Source of the DNA: Clostridiales bacterium
GTDB taxonomy: Bacteria > Bacillota > Clostridia > Lachnospirales > Lachnospiraceae
Assembly (NCBI GenBank): GCA_003343625.1
Contig: QAKV01000022.1
Coordinates: 31,665-95,664, forward strand
Reading direction: 5' to 3'
Length of the DNA: 64,000 nucleotides
The notes under the pieces were generated by a model. It made no database searches. It was not told the DNA's origin and saw nothing but the letters and a program-made list of their open reading frames with translations. Shown one piece after another: positions 1 to 7,633 of the stretch (positions within the stretch are counted from its first letter, which is position 1; every line of letters starts with the position of its first letter). The position numbers and the translations under genes are program-made.

Positions 1-1
1 G

Positions 2-376
2 GGAGAAGAGGAGGCGGTGTTCCTGGAGAGCGATCTGTTCGAAAAAGTCGAAGGACAGTATGAGATCATCGTTTCCAATCCGCCTTATATCAGGACGGAT
101 GTGATCCCTGCCCTGGAAGAAGAGGTGCGGCTCCACGAGCCGCTTACGGCTTTGGATGGAGGCGGTGACGGGTTATTTTTTTACCGGGAAATCATCAAAA
201 AGAGCAGGGATTATCTGTGCGGAGGCGGCCGGCTCTATCTGGAAATCGGTTATGACCAGAAGGATGCGGTGACGGCCCTGATGCGGGAAGCCGGATTCGG
301 GGAAGTGACGGCTGTTTCGGATTATGCGGGAAAGGACAGGGTGGTGTACGGCACCCTGTATTCCGTGCAAAAGTAA
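2..376 (+). CDS. prmC: Peptide chain release factor N5-glutamine methyltransferase, C-terminal part (cut by left edge)
   Basis: PrmC methylates the glutamine of the GGQ motif of release factors RF1 and RF2, using S-adenosylmethionine, in the cytosol. The visible part holds the family's signature NPPY motif (in SNPPYIRTD), which in this methyltransferase class positions the target glutamine. It is followed by the ALDGGGDGLFFYR segment and the usual C-terminal strand pair ending YGTLYSVQK. The reading frame is open to base 2, so the N-terminal domain lies outside the window. The gene ends 15 nt before prfA, which encodes its own substrate; prmC-prfA pairing is common in Clostridia and suggests one transcript. 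Confidence 0.9.
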   Translation, partial: GEEEAVFLESDLFEKVEGQYEIIVSNPPYIRTDVIPALEEEVRLHEPLTALDGGGDGLFFYREIIKKSRDYLCGGGRLYLEIGYDQKDAVTALMREAGFGEVTAVSDYAGKDRVVYGTLYSVQK

Positions 377-391
377 GATTGCGGAGGTAAT

Positions 392-1462
392 ATGTTCGAT
401 AAACTGGAAGATTTGTTGATCCGCTTTGAAGAAATCATGGGGGAGCTCAATGAGCCCAACGTGACGGAAAATCAGGAGCGGTTCCGGAAGCTGATGAAGG
501 AGCAGAGCGATCTGACGCCGATCGTGGAAGCTTACCGGGAATATAAAAAGTGTGTACAGGACGTACAGGACAGTCTGTCCATGCTGGAAGAAGAACGCGA
601 TGAAGAGATGCGGGCCATGCTTAAGGAAGAGCTGGCAGCGGCGAGAGAGCGGACAGAGCAGCTGGAGCAGGAGCTGAAAATCCTGCTTTTGCCCAAGGAT
701 CCCAACGACGAAAAGAACGTCATCGTCGAAATTCGCGCCGGAGCGGGAGGGGACGAAGCCGCCCTGTTTGCGGCGGAGATTTACCGTATGTATGTCCGAT
801 ACGCGGAACGGCAGCGCTGGAAGGTGGAGACCATGGATCTGGAAGAAATCGGTATCGGCGGCATGAAGTTCGTCAGCTTCTTGATTTCCGGACAGGGGGC
901 CTGGTCCAGGCTGAAGTATGAAAGCGGCGTACATCGTGTGCAGCGGGTGCCGGAAACGGAAAGCGGCGGACGGATCCACACGTCTACCATTACGGTAGCC
1001 ATTATGCCGGAAGTGGAGGATTTCGACGTGGAAATCGATATGAACGACTGCAAATTCGATGTGTTCCGCGCTTCCGGAAATGGCGGACAGTGCGTTAACA
1101 CTACGGATTCCGCAGTTCGCCTGACCCATCTCCCCACGGGAATCGTCATTTCCTGTCAGGACGAGAAGAGCCAGCTGAAGAATAAGGAGAAGGCGCTGAA
1201 AGTTCTGCGGGCGAAACTGTACGATCTGGAGGAGCAGAAACGCCACGACGAAGAAGCGCAGCTGAGAAGGAGTCAGGTGGGAACCGGAGATCGATCCGAG
1301 AAGATCCGGACTTACAATTTCCCTCAGGGCAGGGTGACGGATCACAGGATCAAGCTGACGCTGTATAAGATCGATGCTATCATGGACGGGGATATTCAGG
1401 AGCTGATCGATCGCCTGACCGCGGCAGACCAGGCGGCGAAGCTGGCGAAGATGAACGGATAA
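392..1462 (+). CDS. prfA: Peptide chain release factor 1 (RF1)
   Basis: RF1 recognises UAA and UAG stop codons in the ribosomal A site and triggers peptide release. At 356 residues it has normal length. The codon-recognition tripeptide PxT appears as PET (in RVPETESGG), the usual Firmicutes form. The catalytic GGQ is at about residues 231-233 in [16 protein letters not shown], and the conserved tail [18 protein letters not shown] is present. ATG 392 is preceded by GCGGAGGTAAT, a strong ribosome site. It follows prmC by 15 nt and faces the minus-strand acetyltransferase gene, with a long hairpin between them. Nothing is abnormal in the protein. Confidence 0.97.
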   Translation: MFDKLEDLLIRFEEIMGELNEPNVTENQERFRKLMKEQSDLTPIVEAYREYKKCVQDVQDSLSMLEEERDEEMRAMLKEELAAARERTEQLEQELKILLLPKDPNDEKNVIVEIRAGAGGDEAALFAAEIYRMYVRYAERQRWKVETMDLEEIGIGGMKFVSFLISGQGAWSRLKYESGVHRVQRVPETESGGRIHTSTITVAIMPEVEDFDVEIDMNDCKFDVFRASGNGGQCVNTTDSAVRLTHLPTGIVISCQDEKSQLKNKEKALKVLRAKLYDLEEQKRHDEEAQLRRSQVGTGDRSEKIRTYNFPQGRVTDHRIKLTLYKIDAIMDGDIQELIDRLTAADQAAKLAKMNG

Positions 1463-1500
1463 AAAATGAGACCTGTCGCAGAAATTCGGACGGTGGAAAA

Positions 1501-1576
1501 GAAACAGGTGGTGTGCGCCTTCGGGCTGGTTTCCGGCTATGCTGGTCGGGGCCGGAAGGCGCACACCGCCTGTTTC
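1501..1576. terminator. Long hairpin terminator between convergent prfA and maa
   Basis: The arms at 1501-1522 and 1555-1576 are 22-nt inverted complements with one mismatch. Read on the minus strand, the stem is followed by a T-rich run (TTTCTTTTCC), so it best terminates the acetyltransferase transcript. It lies 39 nt after prfA stops and could also stop that transcript. Confidence 0.75.
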
Positions 1577-1607
1577 GTTCAGTTATATCGGGATATCCAT
1601 GGGAGTC

Positions 1608-2171
1608 TCACAGATCGATTTCCAGATCCCTATAGTAATATTTTCGATCCCGTTCTCCGATTTCGCGAAGGATGCGGCAGGGATTGCCCGCAGCCACCAC
1701 GTTTGCGGGAATATCCTTCGTCACGATGGAACCGGCGCCGATCCAGACGTTTTCCTCTATATGAATGGGGAGGTTATACTGGGCCTGCTTATAGCGCAGT
1801 TCGGGATTGACGGGATGGGTTCCCGTGGCCAGCACCACGTTGGGGCCGATCATCACGTGATCGCCGATATAGATCTCGCAGTCGTCCACCATCATCAGGT
1901 TGAAATTGGCGTAGACGCCGTCGCCCAGGTGGACATTTTTTCCGCCCCAGTTGGCATAGAAAGGCGTTTCCAGATAGCAGCCTTCGCCCACTTCGGCGAA
2001 CATCTCCCGCATCAGTCTTTTCTTCTCTTCCTGCTGGCTCGGCTTTAAGGAGTTGTAATCGTGCACCTTATCCAGACAGAGCAGCTGTTCGGCGGCCAGG
2101 GCAGGATCGTCGCAGAAGTAGAGCTTTTTTGAGCGCATGCGCCCCAGCAGTTCTTCTTTGGAAAAATTCAT
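1608..2171 (-). CDS. Maltose/galactoside O-acetyltransferase family protein (left-handed beta-helix)
   Basis: The 187-residue protein belongs to the LacA/Maa hexapeptide acyltransferases, cytosolic trimers that move acetyl from acetyl-CoA to sugar hydroxyls. The N-terminal alpha-helical segment (SKEELLGRMRSKKLY) is the Mac domain. Hexapeptide turns follow, and the putative catalytic histidine is in ATGTHPVNPELR. The C-terminal coil WIGAGSIVTKDIPANVVAAGNPCR closes the beta-helix. ATG 2171 has GGAGG 9 nt upstream. It stands alone on the minus strand between a shared hairpin and the leader region of the next gene. The true acceptor sugar cannot be read from the sequence. Confidence 0.88.
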   Translation of the reverse strand: MNFSKEELLGRMRSKKLYFCDDPALAAEQLLCLDKVHDYNSLKPSQQEEKKRLMREMFAEVGEGCYLETPFYANWGGKNVHLGDGVYANFNLMMVDDCEIYIGDHVMIGPNVVLATGTHPVNPELRYKQAQYNLPIHIEENVWIGAGSIVTKDIPANVVAAGNPCRILREIGERDRKYYYRDLEIDL

Positions 2172-2313
2172 CGTCAGATTCCTCCGCTTTTCAGATCGAT
2201 ACTGTCAACGGAAAAGAAAACAAATGGGGCGTAGATTATTTCAAATATTGTTTATAAATATATAGACTAATGCGAAAACATATTATAAAATTGAAAGGAG
2301 AGGAGATTTCAGT

Positions 2314-2430
2314 GTGCAAAACAAACCGGATAGCCTGTTTTGTACACGGCTATTTGTGCCGGAGCGTCACAAATGGCTATGGAGGCATCAGAGAAATCGC
2401 ATTCTCGATTTCTCTTCGCCTCGTCGCTGA
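2314..2430 (+). CDS. Possible 38-residue leader peptide upstream of the DUF2087 regulator
   Basis: A short frame starts at GTG 2314, 9 nt after AGGAG, and ends with TGA at 2428-2430, inside the right arm of a large hairpin and just before the next gene's ribosome site. The product is very rich in Trp, Arg and His (for example RHKWLWRHQRNR). The position suggests a leader peptide, but it could be chance or part of a dispersed repeat. An alternative overlapping frame from GTG 2312 runs into the downstream gene. Low certainty. Confidence 0.25.
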   Translation: MQNKPDSLFCTRLFVPERHKWLWRHQRNRILDFSSPRR

Positions 2431-2438
2431 CGCTCCGG
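2359..2438 (+). promoter_or_regulatory. Three-tier leader hairpin before the DUF2087 regulator
   Basis: Nested complementary arms are 2359-2369 with 2428-2438 (11 bp), 2382-2386 with 2418-2422 (5 bp) and 2391-2399 with 2406-2414 (9 bp). The structure ends 3 nt before the GGAGG at 2442-2446. It could control translation or transcription of the regulator gene. No known riboswitch class was recognised. Confidence 0.5.
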
Positions 2439-2451
2439 AATGGAGGTTGAC

Positions 2452-3204
2452 ATGGACTGGAAGATGGAAATGGAAGATCTGGTAAACGGTTATACGGCGT
2501 CAGGCGAATCGTGTACCTGCATTTTGTGCGGAAAGCAGTTTGAACAGGGGCGGGTCTATGAGATGGGCGGGGAACTGTATGACGCCCGGGGAGCGGTGCG
2601 ATACCATATTCGGAAAAAGCATGGGAATACGGCGGATTTTCTGCTGAATCAACCGGCAGCTCTCACGGGGGTTACGGAGATTCAGAAACAGCTGCTGCAA
2701 CTTCTCTCCCGGGGAATGGATGACGAGAGCATCGGAAGGAGTATGGGCATCGCACAGTCCACCGTCCGCAACCATCGTTTTAAGCTCCGGGAGAAGGAAA
2801 AACAGGCCAGGCTCTTTCTGGCGATGATGAAATCCCTGGAAAAGAAGACGCAGAGCGCTGTAGGAAAAAGCGATCAGGGGATGATGGAAGAGGTACATGC
2901 GTCCGCAACCATGCTGGATGACCGCTACAGCATCACTCCGCAGGAGCGGGAGAGGACGATCGCGGCATATATGGATGAAAACGGCGCACTGCTTCAATTT
3001 CCGGCCCGGGAGAAGAAAAAGATCATCGTTCTGCGCGAAATCGTGAAGAATTTCAAAGCGGACCGGGAGTATTCCGAAAAAGAAGTCAACCGGATTCTGG
3101 AGCGGATCTATGCCAGGGATTATCCCACCGTCCGCAGATACCTGATCGAATACGGATTTATGGATCGCTCGAAGGACGGAAGCGTCTATCGGGTGAAGGA
3201 ATAA
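2452..3204 (+). CDS. LuxR-type helix-turn-helix regulator with zinc-finger-like N-terminus and DUF2087 domain
   Basis: The 250-residue protein has three parts. The N-terminus carries a Cys/His set (CTCILCGKQF ... HIRKKH) that looks like a small zinc-binding finger. The middle is a LuxR-like helix-turn-helix (ITEIQKQLL region, then DESIGRSMGIAQSTVRNH). The C-terminus (about 165-250) matches DUF2087, with LLQFPAREKKKIIVLR and DYPTVRRYLIEYGFMDR. Such proteins are predicted transcription factors of unknown signal. ATG 2452 is chosen over ATG 2440 because GGAGG at 2442-2446 fits only the later start. A hairpin terminator follows, so it is probably monocistronic. Leader structure upstream suggests post-transcriptional control. 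Confidence 0.8.
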   Translation: MDWKMEMEDLVNGYTASGESCTCILCGKQFEQGRVYEMGGELYDARGAVRYHIRKKHGNTADFLLNQPAALTGVTEIQKQLLQLLSRGMDDESIGRSMGIAQSTVRNHRFKLREKEKQARLFLAMMKSLEKKTQSAVGKSDQGMMEEVHASATMLDDRYSITPQERERTIAAYMDENGALLQFPAREKKKIIVLREIVKNFKADREYSEKEVNRILERIYARDYPTVRRYLIEYGFMDRSKDGSVYRVKE

Positions 3205-3210
3205 TTTCGA

Positions 3211-3254
3211 CGGGCCGCGTCTTTTGCAGAGAGACGCGGCCCGCGTATTGTTTT
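3211..3254 (+). terminator. Intrinsic terminator of the DUF2087 regulator
   Basis: A G+C-rich stem (CGGGCCGCGTCT at 3211-3222 with AGACGCGGCCCG at 3232-3243) lies 6 nt after the stop codon and is followed by a T-rich stretch ending TTGTTTT. Confidence 0.8.
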
Positions 3255-3345
3255 GGAGGAGCGTATAAAAGGCTTTGCAGGCGGGCATCCCAACAAGAGG
3301 AGTTCTGCCGCGTTTACCTAAAATAAGTTTGAACAACAGGAATAT

Positions 3346-3393
3346 AACAACCGCCCCATCTGTCTCAGTTATCGAGCATACGGGACGGTTGTT
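3346..3393 (-). terminator. Hairpin downstream of the toxin-antitoxin operon
   Basis: AACAACCGCCCC at 3346-3357 pairs with GGGACGGTTGTT at 3382-3393 with one mismatch. It sits just past the toxin stop on the minus strand and likely ends that transcript, though the T run after it is weak. Confidence 0.5.
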
Positions 3394-3396
3394 GTT

Positions 3397-3711
3397 TCAA
3401 ATATATTTTTTCCAATTCCGGCGGTTATACAGAATACGGCGTGCTTCCATGATGTTTCCGATCACCACATAGAAAACGGTGAAGTTCCGCACATGGATGC
3501 GGTAATACGGGTATTGACGCTCCCGTGCCGAGTGGAAAGGCTCAAAGGATTCCGCACAGGGAAGCCTTTCCAAAATGGCCGTCTCCACATCATCCACCAG
3601 GCGTTCTGCCGCAGCGGGGTTTCTCAGCCGATAGGTGATGTAATCTACGATTTCATTAAGATCATCTTCAAAAAGCGGGAGAAAACGCAGCTCATAATGC
3701 TTTTCGCTCAC
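3397..3711 (-). CDS. RelE/ParE-superfamily toxin of a type II toxin-antitoxin system
   Basis: The 104-residue basic protein has the compact RelE/ParE pattern. An N-terminal strand and helices (LRFLPLFEDDLNEIVDYITYRL, NPAAAERLVDDVETAI) lead to the strand RIHVRNFTVFYVVIGNIMEARRILYNRRNW. In this superfamily the fold either cleaves mRNA on ribosomes (RelE) or poisons gyrase (ParE); which one applies cannot be decided here. It overlaps the upstream antitoxin gene by 20 nt, so translation is probably coupled, as is usual in these pairs. No obvious damage is seen. Confidence 0.85.
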   Translation of the reverse strand: MSEKHYELRFLPLFEDDLNEIVDYITYRLRNPAAAERLVDDVETAILERLPCAESFEPFHSARERQYPYYRIHVRNFTVFYVVIGNIMEARRILYNRRNWKKYI

Positions 3712-3964
3712 GAATGCGCCTCCTCATCCGACTAAAAACCTCGTCGGCAGAATAGCGGGTGTCAGAGAGGTCAGCAGCGCGATCCGCTTCATCCAACGCC
3801 AGCTCAACATTATTTGTCAGTTCTTCGTATTGCTCCAGGCTGAGCAGAACCATAGAGCCGTAACCATTTTTGGTAAGAAAAACCGGCTCACCTTTGGACA
3901 AGACATCTTCCTCAACCTCGGAAAAGCGATTGCGCAGATCCGAGACAGGCCGAATATTCAGCAT
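3692..3964 (-). CDS. Phd/YefM-type antitoxin
   Basis: The 90-residue protein fits the Phd/YefM antitoxin family. The N-terminal DNA-binding part reads MLNIRPVSDLRNRFSEVEEDV, then GEPVFLTKNGYGSMVLLSLEQYEEL, and the acidic C-terminal tail would wrap the toxin. ATG 3964 was chosen over an upstream start at 3997 because AAAGGAGG lies 6 nt before it. The antitoxin gene precedes and overlaps its toxin gene. In known systems the complex represses its own promoter; no operator was assigned here. Confidence 0.85.
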   Translation of the reverse strand: MLNIRPVSDLRNRFSEVEEDVLSKGEPVFLTKNGYGSMVLLSLEQYEELTNNVELALDEADRAADLSDTRYSADEVFSRMRRRIRERKAL

Positions 3965-4088
3965 GGTATCGCCTCCTTTATGGCATAATTTTATCATAAT
4001 TTTATCGTGGAAGCAAGCGCTTTATACGAACTGCCAGAATGTCACAAAACTGGGAGGAATCGGAGCGGATGAACTGTTGATGATTCGG

Positions 4089-4118
4089 TTGTTTCTTTCC
4101 GTCAGAACATGATATGAT
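4089..4118 (+). promoter_or_regulatory. Predicted sigma-A promoter for the rpiR-adh operon
   Basis: TTGTTT at 4089-4094 and TATGAT at 4113-4118 are 18 bp apart, about 65 bp before the start codon of the RpiR-family gene. Confidence 0.5.
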
Positions 4119-4184
4119 ATCTAGGATGGAAAAAAATGTAAATTCTCGACGGGAAGTATCCTATCGGGGTAAGGAGAACGGAAA

Positions 4185-4991
4185 ATGGCAATGGATGCGA
4201 TGCAGGAAAAACCGGTAGCGGAAACGATCAGGGATCATTATGCGGACATTTTTCAGGCGGAACGGAAGGTGGCGGACTATATTCTGGAAAATCCCGAAAA
4301 AGCGGTGAATGCCAATGTGGCTCAGCTGGCGACCAGCAGCGGGGTGAGCGAAGCGACGGTAATACGTCTGTGCAAACATATCGGTTATCAGGGGTACTAT
4401 CAGATGAGGATCTGCCTTTCCAGGGATTTGGGAAGGAAGCAGATGGACGAGATGGATCTGCCGGAAACGAGGGAAAATACGGTGGAAAGCGTATTTCAGG
4501 CATTTTCGCAGAATCTGCTTTCCGTGGCGAAAAACATAGACGAAATCGTGTTCCAGGAATGTGTCAGGCTCATCATGCACTGCAATACCGTACATATCGC
4601 GGCGCTGGGCAATACGAGTCTGCTGGCGCAGTATGCGGGATTTCATCTCGGAAGACATGGAATCAGATGCACTTACAATATGGTGCCGGAATATTTTCTC
4701 AATCAGATCGCATTGGCGCGAGAGGATGATATCGTGCTGGCGATTTCGCAGAGGGGAATGTCGGAACCGGTCATCAAGGCGATGAACATGGCGAGAGAAA
4801 AGGGAATCAAGACAATCGCGATCACGGATTACAAATATTCCACGGTTTCGAAGCTGGCGGATTATGTTCTTTTGTCAGGTACGGAACTGGCGGAGAAAAA
4901 TTACTACAAAACCTATTCCCATCTCTGTGAGATCGGGATGATCGACGCTCTCCTCCATTTCATCAATCTTTACGAAAAGGAGGAGAATTAG
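4185..4991 (+). CDS. MurR/RpiR family transcriptional regulator
   Basis: The 268-residue protein has an N-terminal RpiR helix-turn-helix (about 15-85; VNANVAQLATSSGVSEATVI) and a C-terminal SIS sugar-isomerase-like domain (about 125-255; VHIAALGNTSLLAQYAGFHL, then ISQRGMSEPVIKAM). In this family the SIS domain binds a phosphosugar or related ligand and alters DNA binding. GGAG lies 8 nt before ATG 4185. The gene is 15 nt upstream of an iron alcohol dehydrogenase and probably co-transcribed, so the dehydrogenase is a likely target. The ligand is unknown. Position 100-110 keeps the usual linker with no truncation. Confidence 0.9.
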   Translation: MAMDAMQEKPVAETIRDHYADIFQAERKVADYILENPEKAVNANVAQLATSSGVSEATVIRLCKHIGYQGYYQMRICLSRDLGRKQMDEMDLPETRENTVESVFQAFSQNLLSVAKNIDEIVFQECVRLIMHCNTVHIAALGNTSLLAQYAGFHLGRHGIRCTYNMVPEYFLNQIALAREDDIVLAISQRGMSEPVIKAMNMAREKGIKTIAITDYKYSTVSKLADYVLLSGTELAEKNYYKTYSHLCEIGMIDALLHFINLYEKEEN

Positions 4992-5006
4992 AGGACAGGA
5001 GGCTGT

Positions 5007-6179
5007 ATGGAAGACTTTCGGTTTTATGCACCGACCTATTTCGTATTCGGCAAACAGAGCGAAGAGAGCACGGGCGAGATGATTCGGAAATTCGGAGGGA
5101 CAAAAGCGCTGCTCCATTACGGCGGGGGTTCCGTGGTGAAAAACGGAATTCTCGGCCGGGTGAAAGCTGTTCTGGAGAGGGAGAAAATTCCGTTCGTCGA
5201 ACTGGGAGGCGTTATGCCGAATCCCAGGAGCGGTCTGGTTTATGAGGGGATAGAACTGTGCAGGAGAGAAAAAGTGGATTTCATCCTGGCGGTGGGCGGA
5301 GGCAGCGTCATCGATTCGGCGAAGGCGATCGCGGCGGGAACCGTTTATGAGGGGGATTTCTGGGATTTCTATCAGTACGGATGGAAATTTCAGAAGGCCC
5401 TTCCGGTGGGGACGGTGCTCACTATCGCGGCAGCGGGAAGCGAAGGATCCGATGATGCCGTGATCACGCAGGAAAGGGGGATGCTCAAAAGAGGGGCCAA
5501 CGGGGAGGCGATTCGGCCGAAGTTCTCGATTATGAATCCCGAGTTTACGTTTTCCCTTCCTCCCTATCAGACTGCCTGCGGTATTACGGACATCATGATG
5601 CATGTATGCGAGCGATATTTTACTAATACAAAGGATGTGGAGATCACCGACCGGCTATGCGAAGCGGTGCTTAAGTGCATGATTGTCACAGCGCCTGCGG
5701 TGATGAAAGATCCGAAAGATTATGAGGCCAGAGCCAACATCATGTGGGCGGGCATGGTGGCCCATAACAATCTCTGCGGCGTGGGGCGGGAGCAGGACTG
5801 GAGCAGCCATGCACTGGAACATGAGTTGTCCGCATTATACGATTGTGCCCATGGAGCGGGGCTGGCCGTGATGATGCCCGCCTGGATGAGGTATGTGATG
5901 GGACATGATATCGCTCGTTTCGCTCAGTTCGCCGTTCGCGTCTGGGGTTGTGAAATGGACTTTTCCAATCCGGAAAAGACGGCGGCGGAGGGAATCGAAA
6001 AGTTTTCTGCCTTCCTTTCTTCCATCGGGATGCCGAAGCGCATCCGGGAGCTGGGAGGCGAGGAGAAGGACATTCCAAAACTCGTCGCAACTCTGGGAGC
6101 GACTCAGGAACGCCCGGTAGGCAATTTCGTAAAGCTGACGGACAAAGACGCTGAAGCTATTTACCGGTCTGCTCTCTAA
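5007..6179 (+). CDS. Iron-containing alcohol dehydrogenase (butanol dehydrogenase type)
   Basis: This 390-residue protein belongs to the group III (iron) alcohol dehydrogenases, which reduce aldehydes to alcohols with NAD(P)H. The nucleotide loop is GGGSVIDSAKAIA (about 95-107). The metal-ligand pattern is intact: Asp and His in TDIMMH, His in DWSSHALEH and His in DCAHGAG. The closest functional group by motif is the Clostridium NADH-dependent butanol dehydrogenases. AGGAGG lies 4 nt before ATG 5007. The regulator gene directly upstream suggests sugar-phosphate-responsive control of fermentation end products. No plus-strand terminator was recognised after it. Confidence 0.92.
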   Translation: MEDFRFYAPTYFVFGKQSEESTGEMIRKFGGTKALLHYGGGSVVKNGILGRVKAVLEREKIPFVELGGVMPNPRSGLVYEGIELCRREKVDFILAVGGGSVIDSAKAIAAGTVYEGDFWDFYQYGWKFQKALPVGTVLTIAAAGSEGSDDAVITQERGMLKRGANGEAIRPKFSIMNPEFTFSLPPYQTACGITDIMMHVCERYFTNTKDVEITDRLCEAVLKCMIVTAPAVMKDPKDYEARANIMWAGMVAHNNLCGVGREQDWSSHALEHELSALYDCAHGAGLAVMMPAWMRYVMGHDIARFAQFAVRVWGCEMDFSNPEKTAAEGIEKFSAFLSSIGMPKRIRELGGEEKDIPKLVATLGATQERPVGNFVKLTDKDAEAIYRSAL

Positions 6180-6234
6180 TTTTCATATTGCTTTTCCGCA
6201 CCAGGTATTATATGATGGATTTACATAATCCATG

Positions 6235-6258
6235 AAAAAAGCCCCGGATGAAGCGGGG
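6235..6258 (-). terminator. Minus-strand-oriented terminator with no minus-strand gene behind it
   Basis: Read on the minus strand, CCCCG, a 7-nt loop and CGGGG are followed by C and six T (6235-6240), a typical intrinsic terminator. Genes on both sides are on the plus strand, so it would only stop antisense transcription. Confidence 0.5.
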
Positions 6259-6293
6259 ATTCAAAAGAGAAAATGCCGGACGGAGGAGAGGTT

Positions 6294-7340
6294 ATGAAGA
6301 AACGGGGAATATGGAAAACGGGGCTGGCGCTGGTTCTGGCGATCGGGATGCTCATCGCGCCGGCAGCCGGAATGCGGGCGCTGGCTGCGGAAGTGATCGC
6401 CACGGTATACGGGAGCGTGATGTCGGGAACTACGTCCGACCTGCTCCTTTTGTCCACCAATGAAGGGAAGATGGAGATCAAGCTGGATTCCCAGACGGAT
6501 GCCAGCGCCTGCAAGGTGCTGCTTCCCGGAAGGGAGATCAGCGTCGCTGTGACAGCGGGATCGGACGGATATCTCCATGCGGCCAGGATCGGCAGCGAGC
6601 AGAAGAAGGAGACGGTGACGGTGGATACGGATTCCGCCGTGATCGTGAAAGGGGAGCTGGGCGACCGGACCACGGAGGATATGCTCTATCTCAAGACCGC
6701 CCAGGGCGACATGCAGATCAAGCTGGACGACTCCACCAGCATGCAGGGCTGTTCGGTGCTGGTGATCGGCGGGAGCTACCAGGTTTCCTGTGCCAGAGGT
6801 TCGGATGCCTATATGCATGCGGTGAGCATTTCCGATGCGAAAGACGGGACTTCCACCGCCCCTTCCTCCGGAACCGGAACGGGTAACTCCGCTTATCCGA
6901 CGGTGACGGGAAAGGTGGATGACCGCACGAAGGAAAGCCTGCTGTATCTGTCTACGGACGAAGGCACGATGCAGTTCATCATCGACAACAGCGCGGACAC
7001 CATGAAAGGCATGATGCTCATGCCCGACAATAAACTGACGGTCGCTTTCTATCACGGTTCCGACGGCTATCTGCACGCGGTGGGCCTGTACGGGGAAAAG
7101 AGCGGGTCTTCCGCTTCTGTGAACACTTCGTCCACGGTGACGGTGAGCGGGACTGTAAACGGCGAATCCGATGAAAACATGCTCTATCTGGATACGCCTC
7201 AGGGGCGGATGGAGTTGAAGCTGGACGCGGTTCAGAGCCTGAACAACTGCAAGGTGCTGGTGGAGGGAAAGAAGATTTCCGTGGCATGCGGCTATGGCTC
7301 GGATGCCTACCTGCATGCGGTGAACATTACGGCGCAGTGA
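6294..7340 (+). CDS. Secreted protein of four tandem about 65-75-residue repeats, function unknown
   Basis: The 348-residue protein starts with a clear signal peptide (KK, hydrophobic core LALVLAIGMLIAP, cleavage near ALAAE at 30-33). The rest is four copies of one module. Each has a strand pattern ending in LLYLxTxxGxMxxKLD, a Lys-Val-Leu-rich turn, and a closing (G)SDGYLHAV or GSDAYMHAV. Copies begin near residues 34, 105, 190 and 275; a Ser/Thr/Gly-rich linker separates copies two and three. No catalytic motif and no wall anchor is visible. ATG 6294 is preferred over 6273 because GGAGGAGAGG directly precedes it. I do not recognise the family. Confidence 0.75.
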   Translation: MKKRGIWKTGLALVLAIGMLIAPAAGMRALAAEVIATVYGSVMSGTTSDLLLLSTNEGKMEIKLDSQTDASACKVLLPGREISVAVTAGSDGYLHAARIGSEQKKETVTVDTDSAVIVKGELGDRTTEDMLYLKTAQGDMQIKLDDSTSMQGCSVLVIGGSYQVSCARGSDAYMHAVSISDAKDGTSTAPSSGTGTGNSAYPTVTGKVDDRTKESLLYLSTDEGTMQFIIDNSADTMKGMMLMPDNKLTVAFYHGSDGYLHAVGLYGEKSGSSASVNTSSTVTVSGTVNGESDENMLYLDTPQGRMELKLDAVQSLNNCKVLVEGKKISVACGYGSDAYLHAVNITAQ

Positions 7341-7573
7341 GCGCCTCTGAAACGGATATAAATCCGGGCCGCCTGAACGATTGAGGAAAAACTGAAAAGA
7401 GAAAAAGAGGGGGCCGCCGCAGGGCGAGGTGCAGGCAGATCGGGAAATCGAAGCCGGCGCCCGCTGACTGCGACGGCTTTTGCGCGATACACCCGGCAAG
7501 CGGCTGCCGTGCTTGCACGAGCAGACATTTGCCGGGCTGTTTCGCCCGGATTATCGATTCGGTTCGAGCCTGG
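7341..7573 (+). other. Noncoding region with hairpins and a 16-nt motif shared with the rpsO-pnp gap
   Basis: No gene is seen. A short stem (AAGCCG at 7450-7455 with CGGCTT at 7473-7478, then TTT) may end the upstream gene. CGCGATACACCCGGCA at 7482-7497 recurs exactly at 44424-44439. Part of it pairs locally (CCCGGCAA at 7491-7498 with TTGCCGGG at 7529-7536). Confidence 0.4.
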
Positions 7574-7603
7574 TTGCGGGATTTTCCGGTGATGTGATAC
7601 AAT
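7574..7603 (+). promoter_or_regulatory. Predicted promoter for the FAD oxidoreductase gene
   Basis: TTGCGG at 7574-7579 and TACAAT at 7598-7603 are 18 bp apart, with an extended -10 TG at 7595-7596. The start codon is 30 nt downstream. Confidence 0.55.
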
Positions 7604-7633
7604 AGAAAGCGATGTGTGAAGGGAGTGAATCGA

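Noticed and set aside
173..1564. 463-codon open frame on the minus strand over prmC-prfA
   Set aside because: It is the shadow of prfA, with low-complexity Leu/His/Arg-rich translation and no family motif.
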